64,000 nt of DNA from Klebsiella sp. WP3-W18-ESBL-02. Lineage in GTDB: Bacteria; Pseudomonadota; Gammaproteobacteria; Enterobacterales; Enterobacteriaceae. Below, in pieces: positions 1 through 7,967 of the stretch. The notes under the pieces are model-generated. The model saw nothing but the letters and a program-made list of their open reading frames with translations. It was not told the origin of the DNA and made no database searches. Where the stretch lies: contig NZ_AP021972.1 of assembly GCF_014168815.1 (NCBI RefSeq), positions 2,418,001-2,482,000 of the forward strand. The letters run 5' to 3'. The first letter of the stretch is position 1, and the number at the start of each line of letters is the position of its first letter. Made by a program: the position numbers and the translations under genes.

Positions 1-322
1 AATGCATGACCTGGCCGCAGGGAATGGTGCGCAGAGCTTGCCACACTTCACGCTGAAACGGCGTCCCGGCGGTGGCGGTGGGAAGCGATTCAATAATTGC
101 CAGGTCGCCGTCAAAGTAGTTCGCCAGCTGCTGACTGAGCCCGCCGGGGTTAGCCGACGTTACGCGGGTATAGCCTTCGGCGCGGTAGTGGATATCCAGC
201 AACTGTTCCATGCGGTCGCTGTGTTCTTCCCATTCAACGGCGCGCAGATGAAATTGCTCATCGCACAGAATCCACAGCGGCCCAAGCGGGGTGGTTATTT
301 TATCTTCAAGCAAAGTCAGCAT
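1..322 (-). CDS. ogt: Methylated-DNA-[protein]-cysteine S-methyltransferase Ogt, 5' part (cut by window edge)
   Basis: The reverse strand from an ATG at 322 encodes the first 107 residues of Ogt, beginning MLTLLEDKITTPLGPLW and running into the edge near the conserved PCGQVMH segment. Ogt is a cytoplasmic suicide enzyme that moves O6-methyl (and O4-methyl) groups from damaged DNA bases to its own cysteine. The part seen holds the N-terminal ribonuclease-like domain and the start of the helix-turn-helix DNA-binding domain; the PCHR active site lies outside the window. A purine-rich stretch just upstream of the ATG serves as ribosome site. In E. coli ogt also lies on this side of mcaS and smrA, but the abg genes found between them there are missing here. 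Confidence 0.93.
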   Translation of the reverse strand, partial: MLTLLEDKITTPLGPLWILCDEQFHLRAVEWEEHSDRMEQLLDIHYRAEGYTRVTSANPGGLSQQLANYFDGDLAIIESLPTATAGTPFQREVWQALRTIPCGQVMH

Positions 323-565
323 GCGCACTCTCTGTATTTGTTTACGCAAATTATTCTTGCGTCACCATAGCATGTGGGCGGGGACGACTCTATACCTCAG
401 ATGTATAACCTTATAATTAATGTGGTGTATTTATAATCAAAGGTAAACTTCGCTAAAACTGATCAATAAATAAGATAAAGCCGAGGGGAGAATATAAAGC
501 GAGGGCCGTAAGGTAAAGATATATCCTTGAATGGGCGGGTAAAGTCACTGCCGGCGGGCGTAGAA

Positions 566-657
566 TAAAAATCGGGGTCTGTCGACATCGCCAGACCCCG
601 CAGCAACCACACAATTGTATCCGTACCGTTCCCCACATTTTGCTCCGCACAGCGGGT
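566..657 (-). ncRNA. mcaS: Small regulatory RNA McaS
   Basis: The reverse strand carries a 92-nt transcript that aligns end to end with E. coli McaS as I recall it: 5' ACCCGC, an early GGAGCAAAATG segment, a GTGTGGTTGCTG middle, and the signature terminator. The terminator stem CGGGGTCTG / CAGACCCCG (573-581 with 592-600) encloses a loop containing GATGTCGA and is followed by ATTTTTATT. The location, between ogt and smrA, matches E. coli. There McaS is an Hfq-binding RNA that represses csgD, activates flhD and pgaA, and sequesters CsrA. The GGA in the 5' part and the purine-rich loops are the expected contact regions. A -10 TATAAA lies at 670-665, seven bases before the start. Confidence 0.87.
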
Positions 658-720
658 ATTACTATTTATAACGGGTCTGCGTTTATTTTCCAGATAATTC
701 TTGGTGATTTATTTCACGTA
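658..720 (-). promoter_or_regulatory. mcaS promoter with CRP-like site
   Basis: Read on the reverse strand, TATAAA (670-665) is the -10 element of mcaS; no good -35 is present, as expected for an activator-dependent promoter. A CRP-type palindrome GTGA-TTTATT-TCAC lies at 704-717, centred about 53 bases upstream of the inferred start. E. coli mcaS is known to need CRP. The site is visible; its use here is inferred. Confidence 0.5.
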
Positions 721-850
721 TTCAAAATAGCCCCCAACAATTAATGGCTGATTTACTGTATTTAAGGTTGAGTTAAATAATTCATATTTTGAATTTGTTA
801 CACATTTATATACTTCGCAGAGTGATTATTTAACAGTAAAGGGAAAAGCA

Positions 851-879
851 TTGAGCACGCCAATCCTCACGGCTATAGT
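851..879 (+). promoter_or_regulatory. Sigma-70 promoter of smrA
   Basis: TTGAGC at 851-856 and TATAGT at 874-879 are separated by 17 bases. The region upstream (about 760-850) is AT-rich. The start codon of smrA follows 31 bases after the -10 hexamer. Confidence 0.6.
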
Positions 880-909
880 ATGCGCCAGTTGCAACACTGG
901 GGAGTTCTC

Positions 910-1473
910 ATGAATCTTGACGACAAATCGCTGTTTCTTGGCGCCATGGAGGATGTCCAGCCGCTGAAGCAGCACAGTGATGTTCACTGGCAGCCCGTAC
1001 GAAACTCCCGGACCCGCCAGCAGATCGATACGCTCCAGCTGGACAATTTTCTGACGACCGGCTTTCTTGACATCATCCCGCTGGGGACGCCGCTGGAGTT
1101 TAAGCGCGAAGGGCTACAGACCGGCGTGCTGGATAAACTGCGTCAGGGAAAATACGGTCAGCAGGCGAGCCTTGAGCTGCGCCAGCAAACGGTAGAAAGC
1201 TGCCGCCAGAATGTGTATGCCTTTATTGTTCAGGCACAGCGTGACAATTTGCGTAATGTATTGATTATTCACGGTAAAGGCAAAGAGGACGGTTCGCACG
1301 CTAATATCATCCGCAGCTATCTGGCCCGCTGGTTAACCGAATTTGACGACGTTCAGGCTTTTTGCAGCGCGCTGCCGCATCATGGCGGCAGCGGTGCATG
1401 TTACGTGGCGCTGCGTAAGTCGGCGGTCGCTAAGCAAGAAAACTGGGAACGTCACGCCAAACGCAGCCGTTAG
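910..1473 (+). CDS. smrA: Smr-domain DNA endonuclease SmrA (YdaL)
   Basis: A 187-residue protein collinear with E. coli YdaL/SmrA, starting MNLDDKSLFLGAMEDVQPLK. The ATG at 910 is preceded by GGGGAG at good spacing; an in-frame ATG at 880 is less likely. The C-terminal half is an Smr (small MutS-related) domain with the conserved IIHGKGK segment and the late LPHHGGSGACYVALR motif. Smr domains bind and nick branched DNA, and SmrA of E. coli has reported endonuclease activity; its cellular role is unclear. The gene has its own promoter. Its stop codon overlaps the convergent pcaR stop by a few bases (1470-1473), so the two transcripts must run into each other. Confidence 0.93.
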   Translation: MNLDDKSLFLGAMEDVQPLKQHSDVHWQPVRNSRTRQQIDTLQLDNFLTTGFLDIIPLGTPLEFKREGLQTGVLDKLRQGKYGQQASLELRQQTVESCRQNVYAFIVQAQRDNLRNVLIIHGKGKEDGSHANIIRSYLARWLTEFDDVQAFCSALPHHGGSGACYVALRKSAVAKQENWERHAKRSR

Positions 1474-2276
1474 CGCAGCAGCAGCGACAGCTCTGCGGCG
1501 GCTTTTTGCAGCTCGGGCAGCACGCGCTCGAGCAGCTCGTTGGCCGACACCTGACCGGCGTGCACGCCAACGTTTAGCGCGGCTTCAACCTGGCCCTGGG
1601 CGTTGAACAGCGGCACCGCCAGTGAACGCAGCCCCATTTCCAGTTCCTGATCGTTTAACGCATACCCCTGCTGGCGTACGGCCTTCAACTCGCTGCGCAG
1701 CTTGCTGACCGAGGCGATGGTCTGCGGGGTGTAACGAATCATGGTGATGCGTGCCAGCATATCGTTTAGCTTCTCTTCCGGCTGATGGCTCAGCAGCACG
1801 CGACCCATTGACGTTGACCAGGCGGGCAGACGGCTGCCGATATCCAGATCGATGGTCATAATGCGCGAGCTTGAGGCGCGGGCGATATACAGAATATCGT
1901 CGCCGTCGAGCGTGGCGATGGAGCACGACTCATTCAGCATCTCGCTCAAGTGTTTCAGCACCGGCTGCGCCGAACGGGCCAGCGGGGTAGAGGCCAGCCA
2001 CGCGTGACCCAACGATAAAATACGCGGACGCAGCTGAAAATGCTTACCGTCCTCGGCGTAAACAAAACCCAGTTTGCCCAGCGTATACAGGCAGCGGCGC
2101 ACCGCCGCGCGCGGGATCCCCGTCTTCTGGCTGATTTGCGAAATCGACAGCAGCCGACGCTGTGGGGTGAACGCCTGAATCACCTCCAGCCCGCGTGCCA
2201 GCGAAGCCATAAAGTTGGGGTCGCCCTTAAACGGGTCGCTATCGCCCGTCAAAATATCGTCCGGATGTTTGTCCAC
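1470..2276 (-). CDS. pcaR: IclR-family regulator of the beta-ketoadipate (pca) pathway
   Basis: A 268-residue IclR-family regulator of the PcaR/PobR subgroup. The N-terminal winged helix (about residues 22-80) has the recognition region SISQISQKTGIPRAAVRR. The C-terminal effector domain carries the usual segments RIMTIDLDIGSRLP, MGRVLLS and GYALNDQELEMGLRSLAVP. Family members bind beta-ketoadipate and activate pca genes. The start is GTG at 2276 with GGAGAG six bases before it. It is transcribed away from pcaIJFBDC, and the shared intergenic region holds three PcaR-type boxes, so it very likely controls that operon and perhaps itself. Confidence 0.85.
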   Translation of the reverse strand: MDKHPDDILTGDSDPFKGDPNFMASLARGLEVIQAFTPQRRLLSISQISQKTGIPRAAVRRCLYTLGKLGFVYAEDGKHFQLRPRILSLGHAWLASTPLARSAQPVLKHLSEMLNESCSIATLDGDDILYIARASSSRIMTIDLDIGSRLPAWSTSMGRVLLSHQPEEKLNDMLARITMIRYTPQTIASVSKLRSELKAVRQQGYALNDQELEMGLRSLAVPLFNAQGQVEAALNVGVHAGQVSANELLERVLPELQKAAAELSLLLR

Positions 2277-2329
2277 TTTTTCTCTCCGATTATGCCGTCG
2301 ATCACATTCTGAACCTAAACATACATGAT

Positions 2330-2428
2330 GTTCGATTATCGCACCATATTTCGATTATCGCCCTTGACCGACATCGTTAAGCGGGTCACATTTTGTGCGA
2401 ACAACGAATATTAGTGCGATAACCGCAC
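2330..2428 (+). promoter_or_regulatory. PcaR-type operators and pcaI promoter
   Basis: Three related 15-mers lie in the divergent region: GTTCGATTATCGCAC (2330-2344), TTTCGATTATCGCCC (2349-2363) and GTGCGATAACCGCAC (2414-2428). The first differs by one base from the Pseudomonas putida PcaR site as I recall it (GTTCGATAATCGCAC). A possible -35 TTGACC sits at 2364-2369, right after the second box, with only a weak -10 17 bases on. The third box lies just before the pcaI ribosome site AAGGAG. Boxes are seen directly; regulation is inferred. Confidence 0.65.
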
Positions 2429-2444
2429 AACAAGGAGCAACCTG

Positions 2445-3134
2445 ATGATTGATAAAAGTGTGCCGTCGCTGGCCGATGCCGTCGCGGGTATCCACGATGG
2501 CGCGACGATTATGATTGGCGGCTTCGGGCCTGCCGGGCAGCCGACGCTGCTGATCGATGCCCTGATTGAACAGGGCGCGCGCGACCTGACCATTATCAAC
2601 AACAACGCCGGTAACGGTGAAATCGGCCTCGCGGCGCTGCTCAAAGCCGGACGCGTGCGCAAGATGATTTGCTCGTTCCCGCGTCAGGTCGATTCACATA
2701 TTTTTGATGATCTTTATCGTCGCGGCAGCGTCGAGCTGGAGCTGGTACCGCAGGGCAACCTGGCGGCCCGCATTCAGGCCGCGGGCGCCGGGCTGGGGGC
2801 GATTTTCACACCTACGGGCTACGGCACGCCGCTGGCGGAAGGCAAAGAAACCCGTGAAATCGATGGCCGCCACTATGTGCTGGAGTACCCGATAAGCGCT
2901 GATTTTGCATTGATTAAAGCTCACCAGGCCGACCGTTGGGGCAATCTGGTTTACCGTAAAGCTGCGCGTAACTTCGGGCCGATTATGGCTACGGCGGCGA
3001 AAACCACCATTGTGGAAGTGGCCAGCATGGTCGCGCTGGGCGACCTCGATCCTGAAAACGTCGTCACGCCCGGCATCTTCGTTCAGCGCGTGTATGCGCA
3101 GGAATCTCACATCGCTCAGGCACAGCGCGCTTAA
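2445..3134 (+). CDS. pcaI: 3-oxoadipate CoA-transferase subunit A
   Basis: A 229-residue alpha subunit of a class I CoA-transferase. With PcaJ it moves CoA from succinyl-CoA to 3-oxoadipate, the step before thiolysis. The glycine-rich CoA-binding segment TIMIGGFGPAGQPTLL (about residues 24-39) and the NNNAGNGEIGL motif are typical. AAGGAG precedes the ATG. It is first in the pcaIJFBDC operon; pcaJ follows after 11 bases. Length and motifs fit SCOT-family A subunits fully. AtoD-type acetoacetate transferases are the nearest alternative, excluded by the operon context. Confidence 0.92.
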   Translation: MIDKSVPSLADAVAGIHDGATIMIGGFGPAGQPTLLIDALIEQGARDLTIINNNAGNGEIGLAALLKAGRVRKMICSFPRQVDSHIFDDLYRRGSVELELVPQGNLAARIQAAGAGLGAIFTPTGYGTPLAEGKETREIDGRHYVLEYPISADFALIKAHQADRWGNLVYRKAARNFGPIMATAAKTTIVEVASMVALGDLDPENVVTPGIFVQRVYAQESHIAQAQRA

Positions 3135-3145
3135 GGAGCCGAAAA

Positions 3146-3802
3146 ATGCAGAAACTCTCTCGCGACGATATGGCCAAACGCGTGGCACAGGATATCCCTG
3201 AAGGGGCCTACGTTAACCTGGGCATTGGGCTGCCAACCCGCATCGCCAACTATTTGCCGTCGGATAAAGAAGTTTTTTTACACAGTGAAAACGGCCTGCT
3301 GGGCATGGGGCCAAAGCCCGCACCTGGTGAGGAGGACCCGGAGCTGATTAACGCCGGGAAAGAGTACGTGACGCTGCTGCAGGGCGGCTGCTATTTCCAT
3401 CACGGTGATTCGTTCGCCATGATGCGCGGCGGCCATCTCGATATTTGCGTACTGGGGGCCTATCAGGTTTCGGCTCGCGGCGATCTGGCCAACTGGAGCA
3501 CCGGCGCGCCGGATGCCATTCCTGCCGTGGGGGGCGCGATGGATCTGGCCGTCGGCGCACGTCAGGTGTTTGTCATGATGGACCATCTGACCCGTGACGG
3601 CGAATGTAAGCTGGTGGAGCACTGCACCTATCCGCTGACCGGCGTAGGCTGCGTCAGCCGTATTTATACCGACCTGGCGGTTATCGATATCACCGCCCAC
3701 GGCCCGGTGGTGCGTGAGATTTTCAACGGCCTCTCCTTTGATGAGCTTCAGCGCATCACGCCGGTTACCCTGACTTATGACGCGGTCGCGGAAACCGCTT
3801 AA
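3146..3802 (+). CDS. pcaJ: 3-oxoadipate CoA-transferase subunit B
   Basis: A 218-residue beta subunit that pairs with PcaI. It contains the SENGLLGMGP segment (about residues 48-57) with the glutamate that forms the enzyme-CoA thioester, and the late GVGCVSRIYTDLAVIDI stretch typical of the family. AAGGAG stands before the ATG. The stop codon sits just upstream of the pcaF ribosome site, so translation is likely coupled. Confidence 0.92.
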   Translation: MQKLSRDDMAKRVAQDIPEGAYVNLGIGLPTRIANYLPSDKEVFLHSENGLLGMGPKPAPGEEDPELINAGKEYVTLLQGGCYFHHGDSFAMMRGGHLDICVLGAYQVSARGDLANWSTGAPDAIPAVGGAMDLAVGARQVFVMMDHLTRDGECKLVEHCTYPLTGVGCVSRIYTDLAVIDITAHGPVVREIFNGLSFDELQRITPVTLTYDAVAETA

Positions 3803-3811
3803 GGAATGATG

Positions 3812-5014
3812 ATGAATCAAGCATTTATCTGCGACGCGGTACGCACACCGTTTGGTCGTTTTGGTGGTACTCTGGCTGGCGTTCGCGCTGACGACCTTGC
3901 GGCACTGCCGCTGAAGGCGCTGCTGGAGCGCAATCGCGGGTTAGACCCATCGCGTATTGATGATGTGATCTACGGCTGCGCCAACCAGGCGGGGGAAGAT
4001 AACCGCAACGTCGCGCGCATGGCGCTGCTGTTGGCCGGTCTGCCGGAAACGGTGCCGGGCAGTACGATTAACCGGCTTTGCGGCTCCAGCCTCGATGCCA
4101 TCGGCGTGGCGGCGCGCGCGATTAAAAGCGGCGAAACGCAACTGATGATTGCCGGCGGCGTGGAAAGTATGTCGCGTGCGCCGTTTGTGATGGGCAAAGC
4201 GGAAAGCGCCTTTAGCCGTACGATGAAAATGGAAGATACCACCATCGGCTGGCGCTTTATCAACGGGCAAATGAAAGCACTATACGGCGTAGACTCGATG
4301 CCGGAGACGGCGGAGAACGTGGCGATGGATTTCGCCATCTCGCGTGTCGATCAGGATGCCTTTGCGCTTCGCAGCCAGCAGCGTACCGCGCAGGCGCAGG
4401 CTAACGGCGCCTTTAACGATGAGCTGATCCCGGTATGGGTGCCGCAGCGTAAGGGCGAAGCGCTGAATTTCTCACAGGATGAACACCCGCGCAGCACATC
4501 CATCGAGGCGCTGGCGAAACTGAAAGGGGTGGTGCGCCCCGATGCGACCGTCACCGCCGGGAATGCCTCCGGGGTCAACGACGGTGCCTGCGCCTTGTTG
4601 CTGGCAAGCGAACGGGCGATGACGCAGAATGATTTACAGCCGCTGGCCCGCGTAGTTGGCGTGGCGACCGCTGGCGTTGCGCCACGAATCATGGGGTTCG
4701 GGCCGGCCCCGGCGGTACGAAAAGTCCTTGCGCAGACGGGGTTAACGCTGGCGCAGATGGACGTTATCGAATTGAATGAAGCGTTTGCCGCGCAGGCGCT
4801 GGCGGTGCTGCGCGATCTGGGCCTGCCTGACGACGCCCACCATGTGAATCCGAACGGCGGGGCGATTGCATTGGGCCATCCGCTTGGTGCCTCCGGCGGC
4901 CGACTGGCGATGACCGCTGCTTACCAGCTGCGTCGTACCGGCGGCCGGTATGCGCTGTGTACCATGTGTATCGGCGTCGGACAGGGGATCGCGCTGATTA
5001 TTGAACGCGTATAA
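3812..5014 (+). CDS. pcaF: 3-oxoadipyl-CoA thiolase
   Basis: A 400-residue thiolase that cleaves 3-oxoadipyl-CoA with CoA into succinyl-CoA and acetyl-CoA. The acylated cysteine is in NRLCGSSLDAIG (about residue 90); the catalytic histidine and second cysteine are in GGAIALGHPLGASGG and CTMCIGVGQG near the end. Three consecutive ATG codons occur at 3806, 3809 and 3812; AAGGA at 3801-3805 gives good spacing only to the third. PcaF is very similar to PaaJ at 50.4 kb in this window, which does the same reaction for phenylacetate. Confidence 0.93.
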   Translation: MNQAFICDAVRTPFGRFGGTLAGVRADDLAALPLKALLERNRGLDPSRIDDVIYGCANQAGEDNRNVARMALLLAGLPETVPGSTINRLCGSSLDAIGVAARAIKSGETQLMIAGGVESMSRAPFVMGKAESAFSRTMKMEDTTIGWRFINGQMKALYGVDSMPETAENVAMDFAISRVDQDAFALRSQQRTAQAQANGAFNDELIPVWVPQRKGEALNFSQDEHPRSTSIEALAKLKGVVRPDATVTAGNASGVNDGACALLLASERAMTQNDLQPLARVVGVATAGVAPRIMGFGPAPAVRKVLAQTGLTLAQMDVIELNEAFAAQALAVLRDLGLPDDAHHVNPNGGAIALGHPLGASGGRLAMTAAYQLRRTGGRYALCTMCIGVGQGIALIIERV

Positions 5015-5023
5015 GGAGCTGGA

Positions 5024-6388
5024 ATGAGTGTGTTGACCCCGCTATTGCGTACCCGTGCGCTGACTGATTTTTTCAGCGACGAGCAGACCGTGCAGGGGAT
5101 GCTGGACTTTGAAGCGGCGCTGGCCACCGCGCAGGCGCAGTGCGGCGTGATTCCCGAATCGGCGGTGGCCCCCATCGCGGCGATGTGCCGGGCGCAGCTG
5201 CTTGATCTGCCGGAGCTGGCAAGCGCGGCGGCGAACGCGGGCAATCTGGCGATTCCACTGGTGAAGCAACTCACCCTGCGCGTGAAGGCGCAAGACCCTG
5301 AGGCTGCGCGCTATGTGCACTGGGGGGCGACCAGCCAGGACGCCATTGACACCGGCCTGGTGCTTCAACTGCGCGGCGCGCTTCAGGAAGCGGAAATCCG
5401 GCTGTGCCGTTTGATTCAGGTGCTGGCAGAACAGACGGCGCGCTACCAGCACACGCTGATGCCGGGGCGAACGTGGATGCAACATGCCTTACCCATCACG
5501 TTTGGCCTGAAGCTCGCTGGCACGCTCGATGCGCTGCTACGCTGGCAGGAACGGCTCGTACAGCTGCGCCCACGCGTCCTGTCGCTGCAGTTTGGCGGCG
5601 CAGCGGGGACGCTGGCCTCCCTGAAAGCGCAGGGGCCGGAGGTGGCGCAGCGGCTGTCTGCGACGCTCGGGCTGGCGCTGCCGTCTACGCCCTGGCACAG
5701 CCAACGCGATCGTATCCTTGAGGTCGCCGGTTGGTTTGCCGGGCTGAGCGTGACGCTTGGCAAGTTTGCCAATGACTTCTCGTTGCTGATGCAGACCGAA
5801 GTGGCAGAGGTGAGCGAACCGATTGCCGAAGGCAGGGGGGGCTCCTCGGCCATGCCGCATAAGCGTAATCCGGTCAGCTGCGCGGCCATTCTGGCCGCCG
5901 TACAGCGGATGCCGGGGCTAATGGCTACGCTGTATGCCGCGCAAATTCAGCAACATGAACGCGCGCTGGGCGGCTGGCAGGCCGAATGGGAGACGCTGCC
6001 GGAGCTGGTGATGCTCTCCGGCGGCGTGCTGGAAAACAGTGAATATCTGTTGCGTGGTATGCAGGTCAATACGGCGAAAATGCGCGCCAATCTGGATATC
6101 ACTCATGGTTTGATTATGGCCGAATCGGTCACTCAGGCGCTGGCGGCCTTTATTGGTAAAGCTGACGCCCATCATCAGATAGAAAAACTCTGTCAGCGGG
6201 CCATCGCGCTGGATTGCCCGCTACAACCGCTGTTGGAGAAGGACCCGCTGGTCAGCCAGCACCTTTCCCCGGCGCAACTTTCGCAGCTGCTGGACCCAGC
6301 GGCCGCCATCGGCAGTACCGATCATTTCGTGCGCCAGGTACTGGCGCGCTATCAGGAGCAGGGACATGAATATCCATTATCGTCTTGA
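5024..6388 (+). CDS. pcaB: 3-carboxy-cis,cis-muconate cycloisomerase
   Basis: A 454-residue member of the fumarase/aspartase superfamily, with the signature GRGGSSAMPHKRNPVSC (about residues 269-285) and the earlier HWGATSQDAIDTG segment (near residue 99). It converts 3-carboxy-cis,cis-muconate to 4-carboxymuconolactone. Adenylosuccinate lyase is a relative, but the surrounding pca genes settle the function. An AAGGAG ribosome site precedes the ATG at 5024. The 3' end overlaps pcaD by 23 bases. Confidence 0.92.
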   Translation: MSVLTPLLRTRALTDFFSDEQTVQGMLDFEAALATAQAQCGVIPESAVAPIAAMCRAQLLDLPELASAAANAGNLAIPLVKQLTLRVKAQDPEAARYVHWGATSQDAIDTGLVLQLRGALQEAEIRLCRLIQVLAEQTARYQHTLMPGRTWMQHALPITFGLKLAGTLDALLRWQERLVQLRPRVLSLQFGGAAGTLASLKAQGPEVAQRLSATLGLALPSTPWHSQRDRILEVAGWFAGLSVTLGKFANDFSLLMQTEVAEVSEPIAEGRGGSSAMPHKRNPVSCAAILAAVQRMPGLMATLYAAQIQQHERALGGWQAEWETLPELVMLSGGVLENSEYLLRGMQVNTAKMRANLDITHGLIMAESVTQALAAFIGKADAHHQIEKLCQRAIALDCPLQPLLEKDPLVSQHLSPAQLSQLLDPAAAIGSTDHFVRQVLARYQEQGHEYPLSS

Positions 6389-7130
6389 AGGACCAGAAAC
6401 GGCACCGGTACTGGTGCTCTCTAATTCACTGGGAACCACCCAGTCCATGTGGGATGCGCAGATGCCCGCGCTAACCGAGCACTTTCGCGTACTCCGCTAC
6501 GATACCCACGGTCACGGGCAAACGGGTAAACGCGGAAAAGTGACGTTGTCACAGTTGGGTGAAGATGTGATCACGCTGCTTGACCATTTACATATTCAGC
6601 GCGCCTTCTTTTGCGGGATATCAATGGGCGGCCTGACCGGGCTTTGGCTGGCCCGCTTTGCGCCAGAACGCTTTATGGCGGTGGCGGTGGCCAACACGGC
6701 GGCAAAAATTGGCGAGCAGGCAAACTGGCTGTCGCGTGCGCGCACCGTTCGAAGCGAAGGCATGGGCGTGGTGGCAGCGGGCTCGGCGGATCGCTGGTTT
6801 TCTGCCGATTTTCGCCAGCACCAGCCTGCGATTGTTGAGCCGTTGTGCCATCAGCTGGCGCATGCCGACGCCGAAGGCTACGCCGAGTGCTGTGAAGCGC
6901 TGGCGGCGGCCGATCTGCGCGGCGAAGTGGCGGCCATCCGACTGCCGATGCTGATCATCGCTGGCGAACACGATCCGGTCACCACGGTTGCCGATGCCAA
7001 CTACCTGCACCAACAGATTGACGGCGCTTTCCTGGTGAATTTACCGGCTTCCCATCTCTCTAACGTGGAAGCCAGCGAGGAATTTACCTCGGCGCTGATT
7101 GCCTTTTTACGGAGGGAAAATGGACGATAA
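6366..7130 (+). CDS. pcaD: 3-oxoadipate enol-lactonase
   Basis: A 254-residue alpha/beta hydrolase that opens 3-oxoadipate enol-lactone to 3-oxoadipate. The nucleophile serine is in CGISMGGLTG (about residue 85), the acid in AGEHDPVTT and the histidine in PASHLSNVEA, all in the right order. The ATG at 6366 lies inside pcaB with GGAG-like sequence before it (CAGGAGCAGGGAC), which implies coupled translation. pcaC starts 11 bases before its stop. In some bacteria pcaD and pcaC are fused (PcaL); here they overlap but stay separate. Confidence 0.92.
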   Translation: MNIHYRLEGPETAPVLVLSNSLGTTQSMWDAQMPALTEHFRVLRYDTHGHGQTGKRGKVTLSQLGEDVITLLDHLHIQRAFFCGISMGGLTGLWLARFAPERFMAVAVANTAAKIGEQANWLSRARTVRSEGMGVVAAGSADRWFSADFRQHQPAIVEPLCHQLAHADAEGYAECCEALAAADLRGEVAAIRLPMLIIAGEHDPVTTVADANYLHQQIDGAFLVNLPASHLSNVEASEEFTSALIAFLRRENGR

Positions 7131-7512
7131 GCAACGTTATGAACAGGGGATGGCGGTACGCCGCAAGGTGCTGGGCGATGCGCACGTTGACCGGACGCTG
7201 AAAAACCTGTCGCCGCTGAACGAAGAATTTCAGGATTTCATTACCCGCTACGCGTGGGGAGAAACCTGGACCCGGCCGGGGCTGGATCATCATACCCGCA
7301 GCATGATAACCATTGCGATGCTGATCGCGCTTAACCGTGAAGCGGAGCTGAAAATGCACCTGCGTGCGGCGTTTAACAACGGGGTGACCCGCGATGAGCT
7401 AAAAGAGTTGATCATGCACTCAGCGCTGTACTGCGGCCTGCCGGCTGCCAACGCGACGCTGCATCTGGCGCAGCAGGTGTTTAGCGAGATGGACGCTGAA
7501 TCCGCCGCCTGA
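7120..7512 (+). CDS. pcaC: 4-carboxymuconolactone decarboxylase
   Basis: A 130-residue CMD-family protein that decarboxylates 4-carboxymuconolactone to the enol-lactone substrate of PcaD. It shows the CMD/AhpD-like helical segment HHTRSMITIAMLIALNRE and the later LKELIMHSALYCGLPAA. The ATG at 7120 has GGAGGG at ideal spacing within the end of pcaD; an upstream in-frame ATG at 7099 lacks this. It is the last gene of the operon. No pcaGH (protocatechuate dioxygenase) or pcaK transporter is near, so ring cleavage must be encoded elsewhere. Confidence 0.92.
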   Translation: MDDKQRYEQGMAVRRKVLGDAHVDRTLKNLSPLNEEFQDFITRYAWGETWTRPGLDHHTRSMITIAMLIALNREAELKMHLRAAFNNGVTRDELKELIMHSALYCGLPAANATLHLAQQVFSEMDAESAA

Positions 7513-7520
7513 AAATCAAC

Positions 7521-7572
7521 ATTTGTTGAAAATTACAATTTTGTTGAAATTGTCAGCGGGCGATGCTATCGT
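7521..7572 (+). promoter_or_regulatory. Promoter and repeated TTGTTGAAA elements before the RidA operon
   Basis: TTGTTGAAA occurs twice (7524-7532 and 7541-7549). The second copy contains TTGAAA, which with TATCGT at 7567-7572 gives a 17-base spaced promoter. The direct repeats are good candidates for an operator, perhaps of the HTH protein encoded by the second gene of the operon; that link is a guess. Confidence 0.45.
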
Positions 7573-7601
7573 CAATTCTCCGTTACCTCAGGAGTTTTAC
7601 G

Positions 7602-7967
7602 ATGGCACTCGTCCGTTATCCCACGACCAAACCCTTTCCCTTTTCCGACGCCGTAGCGGCGAACGGTTTTCTTTTCCTTTCTGGTCAGGTGGCGATGAGC
7701 CCGGAGGGGCAGCCGCAGTACGGCACCGTAACTGAGCAGGTTAATGCCATTATGCGCTCGGTCAGTGAAACGCTGGCGCGCGGGGGCGCACAGCTGAGTA
7801 ACGTGGTGCGTGCGCAGGTCTGGCTGAGCGATATGGCGCATTTTGCTGAATTTAATCACGCCTGGCGTCTATGGTTTCCTGAGGGTTTCCCCAGCCGCAG
7901 CGTGACGACCAGCGCGCTGGCGTTCTCACTCGATGTTGAAATCGAGATTCAGGCGGTGCAGCCATGA
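7602..7967 (+). CDS. RidA (YjgF/UK114) family enamine/imine deaminase
   Basis: A 121-residue RidA-family protein; such trimeric proteins hydrolyse reactive enamines/imines made by PLP enzymes or amino-acid oxidases. The FLFLSGQVAM and late RSVTTSALAFSLDVEIEIQAV segments are recognisable; the arginine in PSRSVTT matches the substrate-carboxylate arginine of active members. The start at 7602 follows CAGGAG; an in-frame upstream ATG at 7563 is unsupported. It overlaps the next gene by ATGA (7964-7967). The partners suggest an amino-acid or 2-aminoacrylate-like substrate rather than the housekeeping RidA. Confidence 0.85.
   Translation: MALVRYPTTKPFPFSDAVAANGFLFLSGQVAMSPEGQPQYGTVTEQVNAIMRSVSETLARGGAQLSNVVRAQVWLSDMAHFAEFNHAWRLWFPEGFPSRSVTTSALAFSLDVEIEIQAVQP

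Noticed and set aside
453..650. A 65-codon frame on the minus strand
   Set aside because: It covers the mcaS RNA and terminator, has no ribosome site and an implausible composition.
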